Positions 17,001 to 25,258 of a DNA stretch of 33,702 nucleotides are shown in pieces (the stretch's first letter is position 1; each line of letters opens with the position of its first letter). The DNA lies in NCBI GenBank assembly GCA_018432935.1, contig JAHDSF010000051.1:1-33702 (forward strand), read 5' to 3'. The DNA comes from Rhodospirillales bacterium (lineage in GTDB: Bacteria > Pseudomonadota > Alphaproteobacteria > Rhodospirillales > Shumkoniaceae). The notes below the pieces were generated by a model. The model did not search any database, had not been told where the DNA came from, and was given only the letters and a program-made list of their open reading frames with translations. The position numbers were made by a program, and so were the translations under genes.

Positions 17001-17861
17001 CTAGTAGGTGGGCAGGTTCTGGACCGTCTCCTCGACTTCCTGGAAGGTCGGTCGCACGTGCTCGTCCAGGACTTTGCGGGCGAACTCGATCGAGACCTGG
17101 GGCGCGTAACCCTGCATGTGAGCGATGATCGCCACCTTCATGCATTCCATGTACCGCGCATCCGTATTCATGATCTTCTCGAGGGATTGCGCCATCGGTC
17201 CCACGAAGCCGTAGGAAGCGAGCACGCCGGTGAAGGTGCCCACCAGCGCGCCGCCGATCAGCTTGCCCAGGATCTCCGGCGGCTCGGTAATGGCGCCCAT
17301 GGTGTGGATCACGCCCAGCACGGCGGCGACGATGCCAAGCGCGGGCAGGGCGTCGGCCACCGTCGCCATGGCGTTGGGGATGGCATGCTCGGCGTTGTGA
17401 TGGACCTCAAGCTCGCGGTCCATGATTGCGTCGAGCTCGTGGGCGTTGCTGGTGCCGAGCGTCAGCAGGCGGAGGTAGTCGCACAGGAACACGACTGCGT
17501 GGTGATTGGCGGAAAACCCCGGAAAGTTCTGGAACAGGGCGCTTTCGTGAGGGTTCTCGACGTGACTCTCCAACGCCAGGTCGCCCTTCGTCTTCGCCAG
17601 CTTGAACAGCGAGTAAAGGACCGACAGCAGTTCGAGGTACGACGCCTTGTTGTAGCGCGTGCCCTTGAGCAACGGCCCGAAGGACCCCAGCGTGCCCTTC
17701 AGGACAGTCACCGGGTTGGCAATCACGAAGCCGCCCAGCGCGGCGCCGAGGATGATCATGAACTCGCCCGGCTGCCAAAGGACGTTGAGGTGGCCGCCCG
17801 CGAACAGATAGCCGCCGAGCACCGAACCGACGGCGATCGCGGCACCAATGATGAAGAACAT
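17001..17861 (-). CDS. motA: Flagellar motor stator protein MotA
   Basis: The proton-channel subunit of the flagellar stator, which pushes on FliG in the rotor. The 286-residue protein has four predicted membrane segments (two near the N-terminus at about 1-22 and 33-50, and two around 170-190 and 203-222). The functional residues of E. coli MotA are recognisable at the same numbers: Pro173, Pro222 and Glu98, with Lys90 in place of Arg90. The ATG at 17861 is directly behind a GGCGGGGGG stretch. It heads motA-motB and probably bpt. No convincing promoter of the flagellar sigma factors is visible in the 127 bp before it. Confidence 0.95.
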   Translation of the reverse strand: MFFIIGAAIAVGSVLGGYLFAGGHLNVLWQPGEFMIILGAALGGFVIANPVTVLKGTLGSFGPLLKGTRYNKASYLELLSVLYSLFKLAKTKGDLALESHVENPHESALFQNFPGFSANHHAVVFLCDYLRLLTLGTSNAHELDAIMDRELEVHHNAEHAIPNAMATVADALPALGIVAAVLGVIHTMGAITEPPEILGKLIGGALVGTFTGVLASYGFVGPMAQSLEKIMNTDARYMECMKVAIIAHMQGYAPQVSIEFARKVLDEHVRPTFQEVEETVQNLPTY

Positions 17862-17988
17862 CCCCCCGCCACCTCAGAGTAGTGATCGCACTGGTCCGCC
17901 GTTGACCCGGGGCGACCGTCCCAAGGGCCGAAACAAGTGTCACTTTAGGTCATGCGGGAAGATCATGCCAGAACTTCGGACGTATAGC

Positions 17989-20322
17989 CTACCTCGGTAT
18001 GAGTAGCAGCGGCGTCGGTGTCTCGGGTTCCTGGGGCAACTCGTCGATCCGGAACGGACGCCCGTCGCGCCAATCGGCGACGAGATCGTCGTAATGCCGT
18101 GAGACCGGGTTTCCCGATTGCCCGGTGGCGATGACGAACAGTGAGCGGTCGAGGTCGGCGAGATCGAATACCGCCCGCAATCCGGGCCCGTGCACGTGCG
18201 AGTAGGGAGCGTTCGGATCGGTCAGGCGCATGCCGCCGCGGTTCACCGTCTGGTTGCCGCCATCACTGGGGATGGAAAGGTCGAGAAGCGACCCGATCGC
18301 CGGGTGAACCCGGGAAAACGGATGCGCAAAGCGGGCCACGTGGACATCGCCCCAGCGGTGCGTCCCGACCTCGTTCCCGTCGCGCAGCCCGGCCACAGTG
18401 CTCTCCAGGGTCGACTCGAGCAGCGGGCGGCAGCGGTCGTGGCAGCGGAATGGCCCCCGGTCCTGCAGGGCTTCCCGAACAACCAGGGAATCGGGCGGCA
18501 TCGGGATCTTCTCCAGCGCCGGATGGGCAGACACCAACAGCTCGCGATAGAAGGCTTTCAGCCACGTCACGAACAGCAGCGGCTCGGGACGGCGACGGCT
18601 CATCTCCCCGTTCCAGACCCGCAGCAGGTTCAGCGCTTCCCGCGCGGCGGGCGTCGCGCCTTCGATCGCCGTCATCCCGGGCAGAAGCTCGCGCGCCATC
18701 AGCGAGACGTGATCGAGCTGGAGGCGCTGCATGCCGTCGCGACGGTGGACCTGCTCGCCCGCCAGCAAGGACCGAATGCGGTCCGCCCGGTAGGGCGGGG
18801 CGAAGTCGCCGCCCAGCTCGTACGGATAGTCCGGCGGCGCCTTGCGATGGTTGGCGGCGACGATGGTGCCCTCGGCAGGATCGGCCCCGCCCGGCAGTTC
18901 CTCGAACGGGATGAAGCCAACCCAATCGGCCTCGCCGGTCCAGCCTGCCTGCGGGTAGCGGCCGTCGCCGCCGGCCCGGACCGGAATCCGTCCAGCCGCC
19001 AGCCAGCCGGTGCCGCCCTCGACGTCGGCGCACAGCACCGTCTGCTGCGGCGATCCGAAGTCCCTCAGCGCCGCGAAGAAGGCCGGGCAGTCGGACGACA
19101 GACTGGCGCCGAACAGCGCCTGCGGAGTGCGGTCGTCTTCGTGCAGGTAAGGGGCCGCCAGCGCCAGCACCGTCCCCGAGTCGGCACCGACGGCTGGACG
19201 GCCGAGATCGGACACCACCACCCCATGACGGGTGGAGCGGACGTCGAGAGGCACATCCTCGCCGCCGCGAACCCGGATCACCTCGCGGCGGACGGCGAAA
19301 GGCACGGAGCCGTCGGGGGCCAGGTATCGGGTCGGATCCGCCGGATCGACCCGTTCGACGAACAGGTCCTCGACGTCGCTCTGGGTGGTCGTCAGGCCCC
19401 ATGCGACTCGGGCGTTGTGGCCGACGACGAAGAACGGGACTCCGGGGACGGTCGCTCCGGACCATCGGCCTTCCGGCGTGTCGATCCGCGCCAGATACCA
19501 TAGAATCGGCGCCTGGAAGCCAAGATGCGGATCGTTCGCCAGCAGCGGCTTGCCGGTGGCCGAGCGCGATCCGGAGACCGTCCACGCGTTGGAGGCGCCC
19601 ACCGGCGACCCCAGCGGCACCGGATGAGCGGCGACCAGCCGCTCCAGCAAGCCGCCGTCGAAGCCAGGAGCCACCGTGGCGGTACTGCCGCTCGGCTCGT
19701 CCGGCCACAGCCCGTCGACCACCTCGCGCGGGACCAGTTCGAGCAGCCGCAGGCGCAGGACCTCGTCGCGCCAGTTGCCGCTGAGATAGACCGCCATCAT
19801 CTTTCCCCAGACCAGCGAATCGGCGGGCTGCCAGGGTTCCGGCCCGGCCCCCAAGGCCAGGAACTCGACGGGCAGAGTGCCGCGCCGCGCGGCGAGCCAG
19901 GCGTTGACCCCGTCGGCATAGGCCTCGAGCGCCTTGCGGGTCGGCTCCTCCAGGATGCTGTATTGCAGCTCGGCCAGCCGGTAGAGACCCAGCGTGCGCA
20001 TGTATCGATCGCTCGGCACTCCGGTCGATCCGATCACCTCCGCCAGCCTGCCGGCTCCCGAGCGGCGCATCATTTCCATCTGGAAGATCCGGTCCTGGGC
20101 ATGGGCGTATCCCAGGGCGAACAGGCCGTCGGCGAGCGAGGCCGCGCGGATGTGCGGCACGCCCCGGCCGTCGCGGCGAATCTCGACCCGTGCCGACAGA
20201 TGCGCGACCTCCACCTCGCCGCTGGTCCGGGGCAGCGAGGCGAACAGCCACACCGCCGCGGTCCCGGTCAGGGCCACGAGAAGAAGCAGCATCAGCCACA
20301 GAATGCGCGTCAGCACCCGCAT
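17989..20322 (-). CDS. Penicillin acylase family Ntn-hydrolase
   Basis: A secreted or membrane-linked amidase of the penicillin acylase group; members hydrolyse penicillins, cephalosporins or N-acyl-homoserine lactones, and many have unknown substrates. The 777-residue protein starts with a hydrophobic segment (about 5-28) that acts as a signal or anchor. The small-subunit part has GVPHIRA and GYAHAQDRIFQMEMMRR near 71-87. The nucleophile Ser244 opens the large subunit in GASNAWTVSG, so autoproteolytic cleavage should occur before Ser244. NDPHLG and the VPGVPFFVVGHN segment follow as expected. I chose the ATG at 20322 because it puts the charged residues just before the membrane segment; 23 further codons upstream add only arginine/proline-rich sequence. 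It is upstream of motA on the same strand by 127 bp. Confidence 0.88.
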   Translation of the reverse strand: MRVLTRILWLMLLLLVALTGTAAVWLFASLPRTSGEVEVAHLSARVEIRRDGRGVPHIRAASLADGLFALGYAHAQDRIFQMEMMRRSGAGRLAEVIGSTGVPSDRYMRTLGLYRLAELQYSILEEPTRKALEAYADGVNAWLAARRGTLPVEFLALGAGPEPWQPADSLVWGKMMAVYLSGNWRDEVLRLRLLELVPREVVDGLWPDEPSGSTATVAPGFDGGLLERLVAAHPVPLGSPVGASNAWTVSGSRSATGKPLLANDPHLGFQAPILWYLARIDTPEGRWSGATVPGVPFFVVGHNARVAWGLTTTQSDVEDLFVERVDPADPTRYLAPDGSVPFAVRREVIRVRGGEDVPLDVRSTRHGVVVSDLGRPAVGADSGTVLALAAPYLHEDDRTPQALFGASLSSDCPAFFAALRDFGSPQQTVLCADVEGGTGWLAAGRIPVRAGGDGRYPQAGWTGEADWVGFIPFEELPGGADPAEGTIVAANHRKAPPDYPYELGGDFAPPYRADRIRSLLAGEQVHRRDGMQRLQLDHVSLMARELLPGMTAIEGATPAAREALNLLRVWNGEMSRRRPEPLLFVTWLKAFYRELLVSAHPALEKIPMPPDSLVVREALQDRGPFRCHDRCRPLLESTLESTVAGLRDGNEVGTHRWGDVHVARFAHPFSRVHPAIGSLLDLSIPSDGGNQTVNRGGMRLTDPNAPYSHVHGPGLRAVFDLADLDRSLFVIATGQSGNPVSRHYDDLVADWRDGRPFRIDELPQEPETPTPLLLIPR

Positions 20323-20471
20323 CGGGAGCCCCCGCAAGGGACCGGCGGAAGGCGGCCCCGGGACACACGGAGAGCGGACTTGGAGCCGCACCGGAGGCGG
20401 CGTTCGCCTCCGACCCCGACGCGGTCTTTGGCCGCCATCACGGCGTAGTCACCCTCGGTGCACGATTTCCT

Positions 20472-20501
20472 TTGAAACATTGGTAAGAATGCTCGTATAA
20501 A
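20472..20501 (+). promoter_or_regulatory. Sigma-70-like promoter of cheW
   Basis: TTGAAA (20472-20477) and TATAAA (20496-20501), each five of six matches to consensus, are separated by 18 bp and lie about 50 bp before the cheW ATG. This is the best vegetative promoter in the window on the plus strand and shows that this cheW is likely expressed on its own. Confidence 0.7.
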
Positions 20502-20509
20502 GGGGCTCC

Positions 20510-20526
20510 GGACCGTTTTGCGGTCC
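20510..20526 (+). other. 5'-leader hairpin before cheW
   Basis: A perfect 6-bp stem (GGACCG at 20510-20515, CGGTCC at 20521-20526) with a 5-base loop lies at the predicted start of the cheW transcript, ahead of the AGGAGG ribosome binding site at 20541-20546. It could stabilise the 5' end of the mRNA. There is no sign of a known riboswitch. Confidence 0.4.
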
Positions 20527-20553
20527 CGCGTCGGATTGTCAGGAGGCCGTGTC

Positions 20554-21039
20554 ATGGCACGCGATTTGACCACCACCGAGTCCCGCCAGCTTGAGACGGT
20601 TGCGGGGGAAGGCCTGGACGACTTCGTCACCTTCGTCGTGAAGGATCAGCTGTTCGGCATCCCCGTTCTCAAGGTTCAGGACATCCTGACGCCCGACAAG
20701 ATCGCCTCGATCCCGCTCGCACCTCGCGAAGTCAAGGGTTCCATCAATCTCCGCGGCCGCATCGTCACGGTGATCGACGTCCGGGCGCGCCTCGGTCTTC
20801 CGAAGCACAACAGCGGCGACAAGAGCATGGGCGTGACCGTAGAGCATCACAACGAGCTCTACACCCTTCTGGTCGACAGCGTCGGCGACGTCATCAGCCT
20901 TTCCCACGAGTTCTACGAGAACAATCCGACCACCCTCGATCCAATCTGGCGCGAATTCGCGCTTGGCGTCTATCGGCTCGACAGCCGCCTGATGGTCGTG
21001 CTGGACGTCGAGAACCTGCTCGCGATCAAGACATCCTGA
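20554..21039 (+). CDS. cheW: Chemotaxis coupling protein CheW
   Basis: A scaffold that links chemoreceptors to the CheA kinase. The 161-residue protein is a single CheW domain: FVTFVVKDQLFGIPVLKVQDIL near 25-46, IPLAPREVKGSINLRGRIVTVIDVRARLGL in the middle, and MVVLDVENLLAI at the end. About 20 extra residues precede the domain. The ATG at 20554 has an AGGAGG eight bases upstream, and a separate promoter and leader hairpin lie before it. No cheA or receptor gene is near, so it is an orphan copy. It converges on hemB with a gap of only 15 bp and no visible terminator. Confidence 0.92.
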   Translation: MARDLTTTESRQLETVAGEGLDDFVTFVVKDQLFGIPVLKVQDILTPDKIASIPLAPREVKGSINLRGRIVTVIDVRARLGLPKHNSGDKSMGVTVEHHNELYTLLVDSVGDVISLSHEFYENNPTTLDPIWREFALGVYRLDSRLMVVLDVENLLAIKTS

Positions 21040-21054
21040 GCGGATCGGACCGAC

Positions 21055-22116
<1,062 letters not shown>

Positions 22117-22257
22117 TTACACTCGGACAACAAGGAGATGACGCACGGCCACCCCCTTCCGGGCAACGCTTGGGCCAGCAAGGGAGGATGCGGTGCAGGG
22201 GACGCTGTTGACCTGCCGTCATTGCCGCTGCAAGGTTTCCGCCGGAGGAGATCCTGG

Positions 22258-22461
22258 GTGAAGCCCGAAGACGTTCGGCTGGGAGAGGTGCTGTTCGAGT
22301 TCCACCGCATCGGCCGCTCGGTGCGGGTGGTGGCGGTCGATCCGCGCACCAATGTCGAAGTGATGGCGGTCGGCGATGCCTCGGCCGGGACCGAAGCCCT
22401 GAAACGCCTTGCCGTGCAGAAGTTGCGGTACGTGATCGCGCGCCGGTCAAATCCCACATGA
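22258..22461 (+). CDS. Small DUF6898-like conserved protein
   Basis: A 67-residue protein with no enzyme motif. It reads GEVLFEFHRIGRSVRVVAVD, then a strand with TNVEVMAVG, then GTEALKRLAVQKLRYVIARR. This pattern matches what I recall of DUF6898, a small alphaproteobacterial family sometimes mislabelled in databases as serine hydroxymethyltransferase because it lies near glyA. The predicted fold is a short beta meander followed by one helix. The GTG at 22258 has GGAGGAG at 22244-22250 with good spacing; a longer frame extends upstream but its extra part is unlike the family. It diverges from hemB and converges on mucR. Function is unknown. Confidence 0.65.
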   Translation: MKPEDVRLGEVLFEFHRIGRSVRVVAVDPRTNVEVMAVGDASAGTEALKRLAVQKLRYVIARRSNPT

Positions 22462-22601
22462 AGGAAGTGCCGCCGGGCATCTCGCCTTTTTCATGACGTG
22501 AAACCCGGAAGCGCCCAATGCCGCCGTTCGCGGCTATTTGCGATGAAGAAGGTGGCGAGTGGAGGGAAGGCATCAACCGCGCGAAATCGCCAGTTGAGGC
22601 G

Positions 22602-22633
22602 AAAAAGGGCTGCGTGGTCTCTCACGCAGCCCT
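22602..22633 (-). terminator. Rho-independent terminator of mucR
   Basis: A perfect 11-bp stem (AGGGCTGCGTG at 22606-22616, CACGCAGCCCT at 22623-22633) with a 6-base loop. On the minus strand it is followed by TTTTT, so it is a textbook terminator about 30 bp past the mucR stop. Confidence 0.9.
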
Positions 22634-22663
22634 CGTGCGCACTTCGGCAAACCCGCGGAAGGG

Positions 22664-23116
22664 TCAGCCGCGGCTCTTGCGAACCTTCTTGACCGTACTG
22701 CCGCTCTTGCGGCCGAGGCCGATCTCCTTGGCGAAATCGGAGCGCTGCTTGGCATAATTGGGCGCCACCATCGGATAGTCGGGCGGCAGCCCCCATTTCG
22801 CACGGTATTCTTCGGGAGTCATGTCATACGTGGTGCGCAGATGCCGCTTCAGCATCTTCAGCTTTTTGCCGTCTTCCAGACAGACAATGTAGTCCGGATG
22901 AACCGAGCGACGCACCGGCACAGCCGGCTTCAAGGGTTCGGCTTGCGGTGCCTGAGGGGCTGAATCGAGCGAATTCAGCGCGCCATACACGGTCTTGATG
23001 ATTTCCGGAATCTGATCGGCCGGAAGCGCATTCTTGGAAGCATAGGCGGCAACGATATCGACCGACATGCGCAACAGGTCTTCGTGAGATACCTTCTCGA
23101 CGTTTTCTTCACTCAT
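22664..23116 (-). CDS. mucR: MucR/Ros-family transcriptional regulator
   Basis: A DNA-binding protein of the Ros/MucR group, which controls surface polysaccharide, motility, cell cycle and virulence genes in alphaproteobacteria, often represses its own gene, and in some members acts like H-NS. The 150-residue protein has an N-terminal helical part that forms oligomers in the family, a Pro/Ala linker around 53-68, and a C-terminal DNA-binding domain from about 70: DYIVCLEDGKKLKMLKRHL, then MTPEEYRAKWGL. Of the zinc ligands, Cys79, Asp82 and His92 are present, but the fourth, a His in Ros and MucR, is replaced by Thr96-Tyr97. A basic tail ends the protein. The gene has its own strong promoter and terminator and stands alone. 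Confidence 0.93.
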   Translation of the reverse strand: MSEENVEKVSHEDLLRMSVDIVAAYASKNALPADQIPEIIKTVYGALNSLDSAPQAPQAEPLKPAVPVRRSVHPDYIVCLEDGKKLKMLKRHLRTTYDMTPEEYRAKWGLPPDYPMVAPNYAKQRSDFAKEIGLGRKSGSTVKKVRKSRG

Positions 23117-23151
23117 CCTTCGACAACCCCTGCAACGTTCATAGTAGCGGC

Positions 23152-23181
23152 ATTATTCGGCCCGGATGTTCCGGCTGTCAA
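23152..23181 (-). promoter_or_regulatory. Promoter of mucR
   Basis: On the minus strand a perfect TTGACA (23176-23181) is followed after 18 bp by AATAAT (23152-23157, five of six matches to TATAAT). The transcript would have a leader of roughly 30 bases before the mucR ATG at 23116. It is the strongest promoter match in the window. Confidence 0.75.
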
Positions 23182-23205
23182 TTGGCTTTTCGAGGGGAAG
23201 CCAAT
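23181..23205. repeat. Inverted repeat at the mucR promoter
   Basis: A perfect 8-bp inverted repeat, ATTGGCTT (23181-23188) and AAGCCAAT (23198-23205), with a 9-base spacer. It abuts and by one base overlaps the -35 element of mucR, on the upstream side, and its ends are AT-rich compared with the surroundings. Position and symmetry fit a regulator site, perhaps MucR itself, since autoregulation is known in the family. Confidence 0.5.
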
Positions 23206-23461
23206 AATCAATCTTGGACGCTCTTCCGGTCGCCAGTAACGAACTAGTCATCGGACTTCGATTCAAGCAGAATTGTCCACCCGGCTGGAGCTCCCACCCG
23301 GCCCTGCCGGGGCAGGTTGCAGGACGCAGGTTGGCATCCGGTTTCGAGATATGGTACTAGTCAGCTTCCGACGGCCCAAGATCGCAGATTCCGTTCATCT
23401 GCGCGGTCGCCGCGGAGGTTTCTGCGAACCTGTCGTCACCAGAAGAAAAGGCGTTTCTGCG

Positions 23462-24760
23462 ATGCCCGTCCGTTCGACCCTCGCGCACGAGCGATTCTTC
23501 GACGCCGACCTGGCCGAGATCGATCCCGAGGTCCACCGCGCAATCCGCGGCGAGCTCTCCCGGGAACAGGACCAGATCGAACTGATCGCGTCGGAGAACA
23601 TCGTCTCTCGCGCCGTGCTCGAAGCGCAGGGCTCGGTGATGACCAACAAGTACGCCGAAGGCTATCCCGGCCGGCGCTATTACGGTGGCTGCGAATCGGT
23701 CGATGTCGCGGAAGCACTGGCCATCGATCGCGCCAAGCGCCTGTTTCAGTGCGAATTCGCCAACGTGCAGCCGCATTCCGGGGCGCAGGCCAACGGCGCG
23801 GTGATGATGGCGCTGTGCCAGCCGGGCGACACCATCATGGGGATGTCGCTGGCGGCAGGCGGCCACCTGACCCACGGTGCGGCCCCGGCAATGTCCGGCA
23901 AGTGGTTCAAGGCGGTCCAGTACGGCGTCCGCAAGGAGCACGCCCTGATCGATTTCGACGAGGTCGAACGCCTCGCCAGGGAGCACCGTCCGAAGCTCAT
24001 CATCTGCGGCGGCTCCGCCTATCCCAGGATCATTGATTTCGCCCGCTTCCGTGCCATCGCCGACTCGGTCGGCGCGATGCTGATGACCGACATGGCGCAT
24101 TTCGCGGGCCTTGTCGCGGCCGGGGTGCATCCCAGCCCGATCCCGCATTCGCACGTTGTCACAACCACCAACCACAAGACGCTGCGGGGTCCCCGCGGCG
24201 GCATGATCCTGTGCCAGGACGCGGAGATCGGCAAGAAGATCAACTCCGCCGTGTTCCCGGGTCTGCAGGGCGGCCCGCTGATGCACGTGATCGCCGCCAA
24301 GGCGGTGGCGCTGGGCGAGGCCCTGCGGCCGGAGTTCAAGACCTACGCGATGGCCGTGGTGGCGAATGCCAAGGCATTGGCGGCAGCGGTCGCCGAGCAG
24401 GGCTTCGACATCGTTTCGGGCGGCACCGACACCCATCTCATGCTGGTCGATCTGCGGCCGAAGAAGGTGACCGGCAAGGCCGCCCAGGCGACGCTCGAGA
24501 ACGCCGGCATGACCTGCAACAAGAACGGCATCCCGTTCGACCCGGAGAAGCCGACCGTCACCTCGGGCATACGATTGGGCACCCCCGCCGGCACGACGCG
24601 CGGCTTCGGCGAGGCCGAGTTCCGCCGCATCGGCGCCTGGATCGGCGAGGTGCTGGGCGCGCTCGCCAGCCACCCCGACGACAATTCGGTGGTCGAACGC
24701 AAGGTGCGCGAGGAGGTTCGGGCGCTCTGTGCCGATTTCCCGATCTACCAGAACTTCTGA
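23462..24760 (+). CDS. glyA: Serine hydroxymethyltransferase
   Basis: PLP enzyme that converts serine and tetrahydrofolate to glycine and 5,10-methylene-tetrahydrofolate, the main source of one-carbon units. The 432-residue protein has [11 protein letters not shown] at 39-49, the [15 protein letters not shown] block at 64-78, [11 protein letters not shown] at 101-111, Asp210 in TDMAHFAGL that contacts the cofactor, and PLP lysine Lys239 in [15 protein letters not shown] chose the ATG at 23462 because it gives the usual alphaproteobacterial N-terminus; the open frame back to 23273 adds 63 unrelated residues. It heads a run of eight closely spaced plus-strand genes that ends with thiL, linking one-carbon, nucleotide and flavin metabolism. 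Confidence 0.96.
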   Translation: MPVRSTLAHERFFDADLAEIDPEVHRAIRGELSREQDQIELIASENIVSRAVLEAQGSVMTNKYAEGYPGRRYYGGCESVDVAEALAIDRAKRLFQCEFANVQPHSGAQANGAVMMALCQPGDTIMGMSLAAGGHLTHGAAPAMSGKWFKAVQYGVRKEHALIDFDEVERLAREHRPKLIICGGSAYPRIIDFARFRAIADSVGAMLMTDMAHFAGLVAAGVHPSPIPHSHVVTTTNHKTLRGPRGGMILCQDAEIGKKINSAVFPGLQGGPLMHVIAAKAVALGEALRPEFKTYAMAVVANAKALAAAVAEQGFDIVSGGTDTHLMLVDLRPKKVTGKAAQATLENAGMTCNKNGIPFDPEKPTVTSGIRLGTPAGTTRGFGEAEFRRIGAWIGEVLGALASHPDDNSVVERKVREEVRALCADFPIYQNF

Positions 24761-24796
24761 GGCGGCTGCGAACGCCGTTGGAGGGGGAGAGAGACG

Positions 24797-25258
24797 ATGC
24801 GATGCCCGTTTTGCGGTCAGCTCGATACCCAGGTGAAGGATTCCCGGCCGACCGAGGATAACGCTGCGATCCGCCGGCGCCGCTTCTGCCCCGCCTGCGG
24901 CTCGCGGTTCACCACCTTCGAGCGCGTGCAGCTGCGGGAGCTGACCGTGGTCAAGAAGACCGGCGAGAAGGTTCCCTTCGATCGCGAGAAGCTGTTGCGC
25001 TCGCTGCGGATCGCGCTGCGCAAGCGTCCGGTCGACGAGGACCGGGTGGAGCGCATCGTCAACAGCATTCAGCGGCGGCTCGAGACCCTGGGCGAGAATG
25101 AGATCCCGTCCAAGGTCATCGGTGAGATGGTGATGGAGCACCTGGCCGATCTCGACCAGGTCGCTTACGTCCGCTTCGCCTCGGTCTACCGCAACTTCCG
25201 TGAAGCCAAGGATTTCGAGGAGTTCGTTGGCACAATCGGCGGAGAGCGGCGCGACTGA
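24797..25258 (+). CDS. nrdR: NrdR: ribonucleotide reductase repressor
   Basis: A zinc- and nucleotide-binding repressor of ribonucleotide reductase operons. The 153-residue protein has the zinc ribbon Cys3-Cys6 and Cys31-Cys34 (MRCPFC and FCPACGSRF) and an ATP-cone domain at about 49-139, which senses dATP versus ATP. Length is typical. It starts 36 bp after glyA behind a GGAGGGGGAGAGAG ribosome binding site. The NrdR box it binds would lie before nrd genes, which are not in this window. Its 3' end overlaps the start of ribD by 32 bp in another frame. The glyA-nrdR-rib order is common in alphaproteobacteria. Confidence 0.96.
   Translation: MRCPFCGQLDTQVKDSRPTEDNAAIRRRRFCPACGSRFTTFERVQLRELTVVKKTGEKVPFDREKLLRSLRIALRKRPVDEDRVERIVNSIQRRLETLGENEIPSKVIGEMVMEHLADLDQVAYVRFASVYRNFREAKDFEEFVGTIGGERRD

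Larger units (their letters stand above)
23117..23461. other. 345-bp divergent control region between mucR and glyA
   Basis: No gene is visible here. On the mucR side there is a promoter and an 8-bp inverted repeat, listed separately. On the glyA side a weak promoter candidate reads TTGGCA (23331-23336), an 18-bp gap, and TACTAG (23355-23360). An 8-bp direct repeat ACTAGTCA occurs at 23243-23250 and 23356-23363, and GCAGGTTG is repeated at 23312-23319 and 23326-23333. A short GC hairpin lies at 23303-23316. The glyA reading frame stays open back to 23273, but this part is unlike the enzyme's family. I do not recognise a riboswitch. Confidence 0.5.

Noticed and set aside
15915-17882. A plus-strand open frame of 655 codons opposite motB and motA
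   Set aside because: motA and motB are complete with all functional residues on the minus strand; the plus frame has low-complexity His/Gly/Arg sequence and no ribosome binding site.
17956-17970. A sigma-54-like sequence (TGGCATGATCTTCCC on minus) before motA
   Set aside because: The -24 half is good, but the -12 half lacks the invariant G of the TTGC element, so it should not function.
22138-22257. A longer version of the small protein starting at the ATG at 22138
   Set aside because: The AAGGAG touches that ATG with no spacing and the extra 40 residues look like non-coding translation; the GTG at 22258 has a properly spaced GGAGGAG.
22457-22495. Inverted repeat CATGAA/TTCATG after the small gene at 22258
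   Set aside because: Only six pairs with a loop of 27 bases and no following T-run; unlikely to be a terminator.
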